Below, in pieces: positions 1-5,479 of a stretch of 7,103 bases of DNA. The notes beneath the pieces were generated by a model. It searched no databases and was not told the DNA's origin. It saw only the letters and a program-made list of their open reading frames with translations. The position numbers were made by a program, and so were the translations under genes. The first letter of the stretch is position 1. Every line of letters begins with the position of its first letter. The stretch comes from an uncultured Ruminococcus sp. (GTDB lineage Bacteria > Bacillota > Clostridia > Lachnospirales > Lachnospiraceae), in NCBI GenBank assembly GCA_900553885.1, contig USFD01000129.1, positions 1 to 7,103 of the forward strand. The letters run 5' to 3'.

Positions 1-8
1 TACGCCCC

Positions 9-46
9 CTGTGGACTTTCACCACAGACTGACGGCATGCCCGTCA
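9..46 (+). other. Two tandem small hairpins at window edge
   Basis: Two perfect 6-bp stems lie side by side: CTGTGG (9-14) with CCACAG (22-27), and TGACGG (30-35) with CCGTCA (41-46). They are followed by an A-rich run and then a terminator. One open frame from base 1 ends at TGA 55-57 with the tail GLSPQTDGMPVIQK, so this could be the 3' end of an upstream gene. It could equally be the end of a small RNA or a dispersed intergenic repeat. The window does not decide between these. Confidence 0.4.
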
Positions 47-57
47 TACAAAAATGA

Positions 58-96
58 GGGAATGAGCCCGGATCGTGTGCGGCTCATTCCCTTTTT
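58..96 (+). terminator. Intrinsic terminator of an upstream + strand transcript
   Basis: A perfect 11-bp stem, GGGAATGAGCC (58-68) with GGCTCATTCCC (81-91), has a 12-nt loop and is followed by TTTTT (92-96). It starts right after a possible stop codon (TGA 55-57), so it most likely ends the gene or RNA that enters from the left. It insulates the antiporter downstream. No convincing -35/-10 pair was found between it and the antiporter start. Confidence 0.85.
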
Positions 97-185
97 CTTA
101 TTCAGAATTCTATTATCTGTTTTCTTTCTGCAGATTTTTATCTTCTATAAGATTTTATCTCATGAAAATCCGTTTTTATTTTTAG

Positions 186-191
186 AGGAGG
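186..191 (+). promoter_or_regulatory. Ribosome binding site fixing the antiporter start
   Basis: AGGAGG at 186-191 lies 8 nt before ATG 200. The open frame extends upstream to base 11, but that extension runs through the terminator hairpin at 58-91 and has no ribosome binding site, so 200 is taken as the real start. Confidence 0.85.
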
Positions 192-199
192 TAGTGTGT

Positions 200-1795
200 A
201 TGGCTTTTGCTCTTTTGATGTGTTCCGCGGTAATTGTACTCTGTATTCTGACCAATCGGTTTCTGAAACGGTTCGGCATTCCTGCAGTCCTTATTTTTAT
301 CGGACTTGGCATGCTCTTCGGAAGCGAAGGTATTGTAAAGATTCCTTTCGATAATTTTCAGATAGCTGAAACGATCTGCTGCACCGCCCTGATCTTTATT
401 ATGTTTTACGGCGGCTTCGGAACTTCCTATAAGGAAGCGAAACCGATTCTTCCAAAAGCGCTCCTGCTCTCCACTGCAGGGATTCTCATCACTGCCGGAC
501 TGACAGGACTGTTCTGTTACTATGTGGTCGGAATGAGTCTGCAGGAAGGACTCCTTGTGGGTGCTGTCTTAAGTTCTACGGACGCGGCTTCCGTCTTTTC
601 TATTCTCCGGTCAAAAAAACTGAATCTGAAAGAAGGCACCGCTTCCCTTCTGGAAGTGGAAAGCGGAAGCAATGACCCGTTCGCCTATATGCTGACAATT
701 ATTATTCTGAACTGGATGGCCGGAGACGGCGAAAATATTCTTCTTCTTATCGTGGAAGAAATAGGACTGGGTCTGCTTTTCGGCGCAGGACTGGGTCTGC
801 TGGCGGTCAAAATCCTGAAGAACGTAGAGCTGGAAGCCGGAGGAATTGATACCATCCTTATGATCGCTTTCGTATTATTTGCTTACGCTGCCCCGGTGAT
901 GATCGGAGGGAACGGCTATCTCAGCGTATATCTCTTCGGATTTATCGTCGGAAATGCACGGTTTAAATCCAGAATATCCCTGGTTCACTTTTTTGAAAGT
1001 ATCGACCATCTGGCCCAGATGCTCATCTTCTTTCTGCTGGGGCTGCTGGTCTTTCCGTCCATGCTTCTGCCGATTCTGGGAACGGCAGTGCTTGTATTCC
1101 TTGGACTGACCTTTATCGCAAGACCTGTAGCTGTCTTTCTCGTAATGACGCCCTTCCGGTCTTCCTGGCGCCAGCAGGCCCTGACTGCGTTCGCCGGCCT
1201 GAGAGGAGCCGCCTCCGCCGTATTTGCCATTATCGCTGTGGTCAGTCCCGGCTATTCCGGCTATAATGTATACAACATTGTGTTCTGCGTCGCGATAATT
1301 TCCGTAGCATTTCAGGGACTTCTGCTGCCCGTTGCCGCCGAAAAACTGAATATGGTAGACGACAGCCAGAACGTTATGAAAACATTCAGTGACTATCAGG
1401 ATGATCAGGAAATGCAGCTCATACAGATCCGGTTAATCCCCGGCCACAGATATATCGGAAAAAGGCTGAAAGAACTGAATTTGGGAGATGTGCTCGTGGT
1501 ACTGATCGAGCGGGGAGATGAAACCATCATTCCCCGGGGCAACGATCTGCTTCAGGAAGGAGATGTGCTTGTCCTCAGCGGCGAAACCTACCATGGAGAC
1601 GCTGATACGATCCTGGATGAACTGACCATAGAACCGGGAGACAGCCGCATCGGCAGACGGGTCCGGGATATCCGCGACTTTGGCAATTCTCTGATCGTAC
1701 TGATCCGGCGGAAAGACGGAAATACTGTCGTCCCCAGAGGAGATACCCGGATACAGGAAGGAGACGTTCTGGTCATGAACGCGTCAGAACAGTAA
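200..1795 (+). CDS. K+(Na+)/H+ antiporter, CPA1 type, with two TrkA_C domains
   Basis: Predicted 531-aa inner-membrane cation/proton antiporter of the NhaP2/CvrA-like CPA1 group. Residues 1 to about 385 form some 12 hydrophobic segments. The transport core shows SSTDAA (125-130) and SGSNDP (155-160), the latter holding the Asn158-Asp159 pair typical of electroneutral CPA1 exchangers, and GLRGA (333-337). After a short acidic linker, residues about 405-531 contain two similar TrkA_C/RCK_C-like units. Each has an IG(K/R)R start, a (I/V)(I/V)PRG(N/D) turn and an (L/I)QEGDVLV end. Such domains sit in the cytosol and gate transport; in several Firmicutes RCK_C domains bind cyclic di-AMP, so that ligand is possible but only inferred. 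Whether K+ or Na+ is exported cannot be read from the sequence. No operon partner is visible. Its former terminator at 1802-1813 is split by the IS. Confidence 0.92.
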   Translation: MAFALLMCSAVIVLCILTNRFLKRFGIPAVLIFIGLGMLFGSEGIVKIPFDNFQIAETICCTALIFIMFYGGFGTSYKEAKPILPKALLLSTAGILITAGLTGLFCYYVVGMSLQEGLLVGAVLSSTDAASVFSILRSKKLNLKEGTASLLEVESGSNDPFAYMLTIIILNWMAGDGENILLLIVEEIGLGLLFGAGLGLLAVKILKNVELEAGGIDTILMIAFVLFAYAAPVMIGGNGYLSVYLFGFIVGNARFKSRISLVHFFESIDHLAQMLIFFLLGLLVFPSMLLPILGTAVLVFLGLTFIARPVAVFLVMTPFRSSWRQQALTAFAGLRGAASAVFAIIAVVSPGYSGYNVYNIVFCVAIISVAFQGLLLPVAAEKLNMVDDSQNVMKTFSDYQDDQEMQLIQIRLIPGHRYIGKRLKELNLGDVLVVLIERGDETIIPRGNDLLQEGDVLVLSGETYHGDADTILDELTIEPGDSRIGRRVRDIRDFGNSLIVLIRRKDGNTVVPRGDTRIQEGDVLVMNASEQ

Positions 1796-1805
1796 AAATA
1801 TTCCC

Positions 1806-1813
1806 CCGGAAAT
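1806..1813. repeat. Target site duplication, left copy
   Basis: CCGGAAAT directly abuts the left IS end and recurs at 3529-3536 beside the right end. Eight bp is a usual duplication for IS256-family elements. The match extends outward to 12 bp (TCCCCCGGAAAT at 1802-1813 and 3525-3536), so the exact right boundary could shift by up to 4 bp. The 8-bp choice is the one that gives terminal repeats of equal length. Confidence 0.8.
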
Positions 1814-1837
1814 GAGTTTGTCAAGTAAAGTGTGTAA
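1814..1837 (+). repeat. Left terminal inverted repeat of the IS
   Basis: Aligned with the reverse complement of 3505-3528, 19 of 24 positions match. The inner 12 bases, TAAAGTGTGTAA (1826-1837), are identical, and the outer 12 are only partly conserved. Confidence 0.8.
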
Positions 1838-1851
1838 ATTTTTTTGATTTT

Positions 1852-1880
1852 ATATGGCGGTCAAAAGCTGACCGCCATAT
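1852..1880. terminator. Strong hairpin near left IS end, possible terminator
   Basis: A perfect 12-bp stem, ATATGGCGGTCA (1852-1863) with TGACCGCCATAT (1869-1880), has a 5-nt loop. It lies just past the passenger ORF stop. Neither side has a clean U-tract: the + strand continues TTTATACC, and the - strand continues with an A-rich run. It may stop transcripts leaving the IS, or block readthrough from the antiporter. The hairpin itself is certain; its terminator function is not. Confidence 0.45.
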
Positions 1881-1894
1881 TTATACCATTAAAT

Positions 1895-2150
1895 CTAATC
1901 AAATGATAGTTCTTCGCCATTGCGATACGCTTCGTATAAGAGTAACATATCATGATCTTTAAGATACTGGTAGCAGGTAAGCAACTTATTCATAAGGGTT
2001 ATTCTTGACGTACGCTGGTATTGTAATTCTTCAGCAAGCGTATTAAATTTAAAGTCGTCCTCATTGCTTCTGCTATAAATTCATCCATTGTAACATTGTC
2101 AGAATCGTGTTCCGGCTCCTCGAATCGAAATAATCATAGTACTTATTCAT
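1895..2150 (-). pseudogene. Frameshifted passenger ORF of the IS (about 85 codons)
   Basis: A small gene starts at ATG 2150 with a good ribosome binding site (AAGGAG, 2162-2157, 6 nt spacing), 19 nt after the transposase stop. It reads MNKYYDYFDS, then needs a one-base insertion near 2121-2126 to continue as EEPEHDSDNVTMDEFIAEAM. It needs another at the AGG near 2062 to continue as DDFKFNTLAEELQYQRTSR, and it ends in YEAYRNGEELSFD with TAG at 1897-1895. As written, the first frame stops after 25 codons. The rebuilt product is about 85 aa, acidic at the N-terminus and probably helical, with no membrane segment or known domain that I recognise. The three frames joining smoothly is good evidence for a formerly intact gene. 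Function is unknown; position suggests an accessory to transposition. Sequencing error is possible but would require two independent missing bases. Confidence 0.72.
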
Positions 2151-2169
2151 GTGATACTCCTTTTCCCTA

Positions 2170-3429
2170 TTAGAAATTTTCGTATTTCATTATCCTTGCC
2201 TGGAGTTTATCGTCCATAGAAAGCTGGTTGCGTACCATTGCCCAGTTAGAAACGGGGCGGCCATTCCACTTCTTATAAAGTTCCGTAATTCGCAGATAAA
2301 GAGCTTTTCTGACAGCCTCTTCACTAGGGAAAGAGCCCTTTTTAGTTACCTTGCGAAAGCTGGAATTGACGGATTCTATGGCGTTGGTTGTGTACATGAC
2401 TTTCCTTACGGCACTTCCATAGTTAAACAGCTGCTCCACATATTTCCAGTTCCGTATCCATACATCAACTGCTCCTGGATACTGGCTCCATGCTTGTTTA
2501 AAACGCTCGAATTCTGCTTCAGCAGCTTTCAGACTGGATGCCCCATAAACCTTTCTTAACTGTGCCGTATAGGGCTTATAGTCTTTGGATGGGATGTATT
2601 TAACAGAGTTTCTGATGAGATGGACAATACACCTTTGGATAATAACATCCTTAAAAATGGAACGTGCTCCTTCTTCCAGACCGGACACGCCATCCATGCT
2701 GATAAATAATACATCTTCCACACCACGAGCCTTGATTTCATCAAATATCTGCATCCAATAATGCTTTCCCTCTGCCTCCCCAATCCAGAGGCCTAAGATG
2801 TCTTTGATCCCATTTACATCATAGCCCAGAATAACATAAACTGCACAGCTTTTCGTTTCTATTTCCTTGCGGATAGAAACATAAAGGCAGTCCACAAACA
2901 GAAACGTATAAAATTTCTTAAGCGGACGGTTCTGCCATTCCTCGGCTGTTTCAATTACACGATCTGTGATGTTGGAAATGGTCTCATGGGAGATTTCAAA
3001 TCCATAAATATCCTCGATTGTGTCAGCTATATCACGCTGACTCATGCCTCTAGCGTACATGGACATAACCTTGTCCTCAATGCCACTGACATCACGGGTT
3101 CTCTTTGGAATCACCTGCGGCTCAAAAGTTGCCTGTCGGTCACGTGGAACATCAACCGGAATCTCGCCATAGGCAGTTTTTACGTTTTTGGATATGTATC
3201 CATTTCTGCGGTTATCCGTATCCTTATGACCGTGATCGTTCGCTTCATAGCCGAGGTGGGAATCCATTTCTCCCTGAAGCATTGCTTCAAACATGGGACC
3301 AAAGATATCTTTGATAGCTTCCTGCATATCCTCTTTGGTCTGCGGCTGATACTGTTCTAAAATTGCCTGAGCAATAGCTGCTCCTTTCGTGTTGCGTTTC
3401 TTTCTTGGTGCCATAAGTGCTGTACTCAT
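2170..3429 (-). CDS. IS256-family transposase (DDE type)
   Basis: A full-length 419-aa transposase that cuts and joins the IS ends. The N-terminal part (about 1-165) is the DNA-binding region, with VPRDRQATFEPQVIPKR (94-110) and the helix-turn-helix-like GMSQRDIADTIEDIYG (128-143). The catalytic part shows the expected acidic triad: Asp180 in FLFVDCLYV, Asp246 in ISMDGVSGL and Glu352 in TTNAIESVNSSFRK. The family C-x2-H element is present as Cys267-His270 in QRCIVH. No frameshift or stop interrupts it, so it should be functional. ATG 3429 is preceded by AAAGGAAA (3445-3438) at 8 nt; a second in-frame ATG at 3414 is a weaker alternative. The degraded passenger ORF follows after 19 nt and was probably cotranscribed. 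Confidence 0.95.
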   Translation of the reverse strand: MSTALMAPRKKRNTKGAAIAQAILEQYQPQTKEDMQEAIKDIFGPMFEAMLQGEMDSHLGYEANDHGHKDTDNRRNGYISKNVKTAYGEIPVDVPRDRQATFEPQVIPKRTRDVSGIEDKVMSMYARGMSQRDIADTIEDIYGFEISHETISNITDRVIETAEEWQNRPLKKFYTFLFVDCLYVSIRKEIETKSCAVYVILGYDVNGIKDILGLWIGEAEGKHYWMQIFDEIKARGVEDVLFISMDGVSGLEEGARSIFKDVIIQRCIVHLIRNSVKYIPSKDYKPYTAQLRKVYGASSLKAAEAEFERFKQAWSQYPGAVDVWIRNWKYVEQLFNYGSAVRKVMYTTNAIESVNSSFRKVTKKGSFPSEEAVRKALYLRITELYKKWNGRPVSNWAMVRNQLSMDDKLQARIMKYENF

Positions 3430-3471
3430 CCTTTACATTTCCTTTCAATTAATGTATCGCACTTTTGCATA

Positions 3472-3520
3472 AAAATAAAGTGCGTAAGTTTTGTTACCGG
3501 TAACTTACACACTTTATTTT
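3472..3520. repeat. Nested inverted copy of the terminal repeat at right IS end
   Basis: AAAATAAAGTGCGTAAG (3472-3488) is the reverse complement of 3504-3520 with one mismatch in 17 (a possible G-U pair in RNA). The 15-nt spacer runs into a 12-bp palindrome, GTTACCGGTAAC (3493-3504). The right end therefore has a second, inward copy of the transposase-recognition core, and any transcript crossing it would form a long hairpin upstream of the transposase ribosome binding site. The left end shows no such second copy. Confidence 0.75.
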
Positions 3521-3528
3521 ACACTCCC
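3505..3528 (-). repeat. Right terminal inverted repeat of the IS
   Basis: The reverse complement reads GGGAGTGTAAAA followed by the conserved core TAAAGTGTGTAA, matching the left end at 19 of 24 positions. The end at 3528 is chosen so that both repeats have equal length and the flanking duplication is 8 bp. Confidence 0.78.
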
Positions 3529-3560
3529 CCGGAAATACTGAAAGTCAGCATTTCCGGGGG
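3526..3560. terminator. Bidirectional terminator hairpin, split by the IS
   Basis: CCCCCGGAAAT (3526-3536) pairs with ATTTCCGGGGG (3550-3560) over 11 bp. The stem extends inside as CTGA/TCAG (3538-3541 and 3545-3548) with a 3-nt loop. It starts 7 nt beyond the amidase stop. Removing the IS and one duplication places it 6 nt after the antiporter stop, with T-rich sequence on both sides, so it once terminated both convergent genes. The amidase side has now lost its U-tract (AAAAATA at 1794-1800, which is TATTTTT on the - strand) to the far side of the IS. The antiporter keeps only one stem arm. Confidence 0.82.
3529..3536. repeat. Target site duplication, right copy
   Basis: CCGGAAAT abuts the right IS end and is identical to 1806-1813. 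It is also part of the 5' arm of the terminator stem, so the insertion regenerated a complete hairpin on the amidase side only. Confidence 0.8.
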
Positions 3561-3566
3561 ATTCTT

Positions 3567-4268
3567 TCATTCTCCTTTTGCGATTGCACCCGCTACATCC
3601 TCTTTAAACTGAGCCCATGCGTCTTCATTCTCCACGAAATATTTCGGACAGTTCTTTCCTGTCACATCATAGTGACGGATCACCTGGTCTTCTGTCAGAT
3701 TAAATTTTACACAGAGCCATGCCGTCAGCTGAACAAGAGACCGGTATGTCTTCTCTGTAAACTTTCCCGTCTCATCCGGATGGCAGCACTCAATGGAAAC
3801 GGTATCAATATTTCTGGAATTTGACGCGTATGCCATCTCCCATGTGGGAACGCACTGTATAATTTCTCCATCCAGCCCCACGATAAAATTACTGCTCGCC
3901 TCTGTCTCATGAGAGTCCTTCAGCCCGTTAAAATAGTCTCTGTTATTCTGTGCCGTACTTCCCGGATTTGCCGTATAGTGAACCACAATCCCGGTAATCT
4001 TCTCTGTCTTGGTTCCCGGCCTGGAATAAGGATTCACATCCAGCAGCTGCACATCAATCTCCGGTTTGGAAGCATCCACATCAGCGAGAGTGTATGCTCT
4101 CCCCGTACCGGAAGTACAGCTGTATATCCCAAGCGCCACTGTCAGGATCAGTAAAACCGCAATACCGGACCGGATATACCACGCCTGCTGTCCTGCCCGC
4201 CGGCCGCTGCCTCCGGCCCGGCTTTTTCCCCGTCCGTTATATCTGCCGTACCCTCTTTTTCTCTTCAT
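3567..4268 (-). CDS. Membrane-anchored N-acetylmuramoyl-L-alanine amidase (Amidase_2)
   Basis: Predicted 233-aa zinc amidase that cleaves the bond between MurNAc and the stem peptide of peptidoglycan. The N-terminus (1-30) is very basic and rich in Gly/Arg. One hydrophobic segment (about 33-50, ending near Cys51) then acts as a signal anchor, placing the catalytic part outside the cell. The Amidase_2/T7-lysozyme fold covers about 90-225. Zinc ligands are His97 in GIVVHYTA, His199 in VIRHYDVTGK and Cys207 in KNCPKYF, and Lys205 matches the catalytic lysine position of T7 lysozyme. SSNFIVGLDG (125-134) and SIECCHP (158-164) are also family-like. No separate wall-binding repeat is present. ATG 4268 has only a weak ribosome binding site (GGAAG touching the start codon), but the frame is closed by TGA just upstream, so no earlier start exists. 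Likely role is wall turnover or spore-related remodelling; the exact role is unknown. Confidence 0.9.
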   Translation of the reverse strand: MKRKRGYGRYNGRGKSRAGGSGRRAGQQAWYIRSGIAVLLILTVALGIYSCTSGTGRAYTLADVDASKPEIDVQLLDVNPYSRPGTKTEKITGIVVHYTANPGSTAQNNRDYFNGLKDSHETEASSNFIVGLDGEIIQCVPTWEMAYASNSRNIDTVSIECCHPDETGKFTEKTYRSLVQLTAWLCVKFNLTEDQVIRHYDVTGKNCPKYFVENEDAWAQFKEDVAGAIAKGE

Positions 4269-4309
4269 CTTCCGTCATCTGGCCTGTCCTTTCTTCTGTC
4301 ACTTTTTAA

Positions 4310-4318
4310 ATAATAGCA
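4310..4318 (-). promoter_or_regulatory. Extended -10 promoter for the amidase
   Basis: On the - strand TGCTATTAT (4318-4310) gives an extended -10 box (TGn plus TATTAT), placing a start near 4303, about 35 nt before the amidase ATG. The expected -35 position (ATATTT) is poor, which is tolerable with an extended -10. This suggests the amidase is transcribed on its own rather than from the decayed gene upstream. Confidence 0.5.
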
Positions 4319-4377
4319 CAGATTGCGAACAGAAATATGAACAAAATCTTATGAAAAACGAAAATTTCTATTCCATA

Positions 4378-5162
4378 TCATGCCTTAGAACCCGGCGCTT
4401 TCTCCGCCTGCGGCTGCCGTCCGCATAAGGTTTCTCCGGTCTGTTCATTATTCCAGTACCATAGGTCCTCCGGTTCCGTCACACGGAACATGCCTTCCAG
4501 TTCTTTCCGGTCCGGGCAGATCTTTTCAAAAAAATCCGGCAGTTTTTCCAAAAATGTTCTGTCATATGTCACCGTCCTGTCATCTCCCCACAGGGCGCAG
4601 TAGAAAATCCCCGCTTCCGCCGCCTGGGGTTTCAGTGCATACGGGTACTCATAATAGGCTTTTGCGTCAATCTCCACAACCACATCAATCTTCACTTTCT
4701 CCGAGCTTCCCACCGACGAATCCTTCAGCCGGAAGAACACATTCTTTTCCGGGAGCTCCGGGATCTCTGTAGCCGTACCCCGGCCGCCCGTATAGAGAGG
4801 CCGGCACTGGAGCAGATTCACGACAAACGCGCCCTGCTCATCCAGATTTACTGTATATTCAATATCCACCGGATTGCCGTAAACCCGGTCCAGTGTTTTG
4901 AGGACTTTCTGCATCAGTTCCGTAAAGTTCCGGTTTTCCAGAAGCCCCTGACAGTCGGCAAACCACACCTGCCGCCAGCGGTTCATTCTTTTCAGCACGT
5001 CTTCTGCCTCATAGTCTCTTTCCATAACCGCTTTTTTAAACCACAGCGGCAGACGTTCAAGAAGAGCCTCGATCTCTATGCCGGCCAGCTTATTTGCCCC
5101 GGTATCAAGCACATCCATAATCCGCTGGGAAAACCGCTTTTAATTTTATCAAATGCTCCCAT
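4378..5162 (-). pseudogene. Decayed PEP/pyruvate-binding (PEP synthase-like) gene
   Basis: The gene starts at ATG 5162 behind AGGAGG (5174-5169, 6 nt spacing) and reads MGAFDKIKSGFPSGL, an N-terminus I associate with large Clostridial PEP/pyruvate-binding proteins. A one-base loss near 5118-5121 shifts the frame, and the original frame stops at 5076-5078. The second frame is open from 5118 to 4378 (246 aa). Its first six residues (MDVLDT) seem to continue the N-terminus. From about residue 7 it jumps to the tail of a PPDK_N-type domain with PVDIEYTVNL (83-92) and LLQCRPL (102-108). A second in-frame loss is suspected at about residue 169-170, between KPQAAEA and GIFYCALW. Intact relatives are, from memory, several hundred residues longer, so most of the ATP-binding domain is missing and catalysis is not possible. 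The 246-aa frame might still be translated, but no start signal supports it. Confidence 0.75.
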
Positions 5163-5262
5163 CCGAAACCTCCTGTTCTCTGTCCCGCTTCTTTTAAAAC
5201 GGAAGAATCCTGCTTCCTGGTTTTACCGAAAATTATTTTATATTTTAATGTTTTTTTAGCGT

Positions 5263-5290
5263 TTTATATAAAATTTTAGCATTTTCTTAA
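5263..5290 (-). promoter_or_regulatory. Weak candidate promoter of the decayed dikinase-like gene
   Basis: On the - strand TTAAGA (5290-5285) and TATAAA (5268-5263) are separated by 16 nt, about 100 nt upstream of ATG 5162. The region is very AT-rich, including the palindrome TTTTATATAAAA at 5262-5273, so chance matches are likely. Confidence 0.3.
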
Positions 5291-5297
5291 CATCATA

Positions 5298-5326
5298 TTG
5301 ACACACTCTTTTTGCAGGTGTAAACT
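5298..5326 (+). promoter_or_regulatory. Sigma-A-type promoter of the ammonium transporter
   Basis: A perfect -35 TTGACA (5298-5303), a 17-nt spacer and TAAACT (5321-5326, 4 of 6 consensus) predict transcription starting near 5333, giving a leader of about 147 nt. No sigma-54 type -24/-12 element was seen. Confidence 0.65.
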
Positions 5327-5332
5327 GACACC
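5317..5332. promoter_or_regulatory. Dyad overlapping the -10 box, possible operator
   Basis: GGTGT (5317-5321), six bases, then ACACC (5328-5332) form a short perfect inverted repeat covering the -10 region. Its position would suit a repressor. It does not fit the TnrA/GlnR spacing of TGTNA-N7-TNACA. The arms are short, so chance is possible. Confidence 0.3.
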
Positions 5333-5341
5333 CATAAAAGC

Positions 5342-5379
5342 AAAGGCGCTCGGAATTATCCCGAAGCGCTTTTTCTTTT
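5342..5379 (+). terminator. First intrinsic terminator in the amt leader
   Basis: The stem pairs AAAGGCGCTCGG (5342-5353) with 5361-5373, with one bulged A (5364) and one G-T pair, over a 7-nt loop, and is followed by TTTTCTTTT. It begins only about 10 nt after the predicted start site, so transcription from that promoter would end as an RNA of roughly 45 nt unless the hairpin is bypassed. Confidence 0.7.
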
Positions 5380-5412
5380 ATCCATAATAATACCTAAACC
5401 GGTACAAAGATG

Positions 5413-5451
5413 TGCATCACAGGGCCGTTTCCCCCTGAGATGCATTTTTTT
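5413..5451 (+). terminator. Second intrinsic terminator in the amt leader
   Basis: TGCATC-A-CAGGG (5413-5424) pairs with CCCTG-A-GATGCA (5433-5444): 11 bp around a single A-A mismatch, with an 8-nt loop, followed directly by seven T (5445-5451). It is a textbook terminator lying 16 nt before the amt ribosome binding site and inside its transcript, which points to attenuation control. Confidence 0.82.
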
Positions 5452-5466
5452 GTTCCGGGACATGAG

Positions 5467-5472
5467 AGGAGG
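5467..5472 (+). promoter_or_regulatory. Ribosome binding site fixing the amt start
   Basis: AGGAGG (5467-5472) lies 7 nt before ATG 5480. A TTG-started extension from 5450 would begin inside the terminator T-run and lacks a ribosome binding site, so it is not used. Confidence 0.88.
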
Positions 5473-5479
5473 AAACTTT

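Larger units (their letters stand above)
1814..3528 (-). mobile_element. IS256-family insertion sequence, about 1.7 kb
   Basis: The element is bounded by imperfect inverted repeats and flanked by CCGGAAAT direct repeats. It contains, in transcription order on the - strand, a subterminal hairpin, an intact transposase (3429-2170), a frameshifted passenger ORF (2150-1895) and a 12-bp hairpin near the left end. At 1715 bp it is longer than a minimal one-gene IS256 element, and the extra length is the passenger region. The perfect duplication and intact transposase point to a fairly recent insertion that may still be mobile. It landed in the shared terminator of the two flanking convergent genes. 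Confidence 0.9.

Noticed and set aside
11..199. Upstream N-terminal extension of the antiporter frame
   Set aside because: It runs through an obvious terminator hairpin, has no ribosome binding site, and its translation does not resemble the family. ATG 200 has AGGAGG at the right distance.
1..199. Cyclic di-AMP or magnesium riboswitch upstream of the antiporter
   Set aside because: Considered because of the cation transporter downstream. The conserved cores of these riboswitches are not present between 1 and 199, and the hairpins are explained by an upstream terminator.
4237..4278. Thirteen-codon ORF overlapping the amidase start
   Set aside because: An ATG at 4278 opens a 13-codon frame (MTEDEEKKRVRQI), but its ribosome binding site is far and weak. 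There is no sign of selection that could be judged from one sequence.
4066..4428. 120-codon + strand open frame across the amidase start
   Set aside because: Antisense to the amidase and its promoter region, with a low-complexity translation and no ribosome binding site.
5298..5332. TnrA/GlnR operator at the amt promoter
   Set aside because: The dyad spacing is 6 nt between TGT and ACA rather than the 11 required by that motif.
5341..5451. ANTAR-type antiterminator or known riboswitch in the amt leader
   Set aside because: The two hairpins have 7-8 nt loops rather than paired hexaloops with the conserved A and G, and no known riboswitch core could be recognised by eye.
5450..5479. TTG-started extension of the ammonium transporter
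   Set aside because: It begins in the T-run of a terminator and overlaps the AGGAGG that serves ATG 5480.
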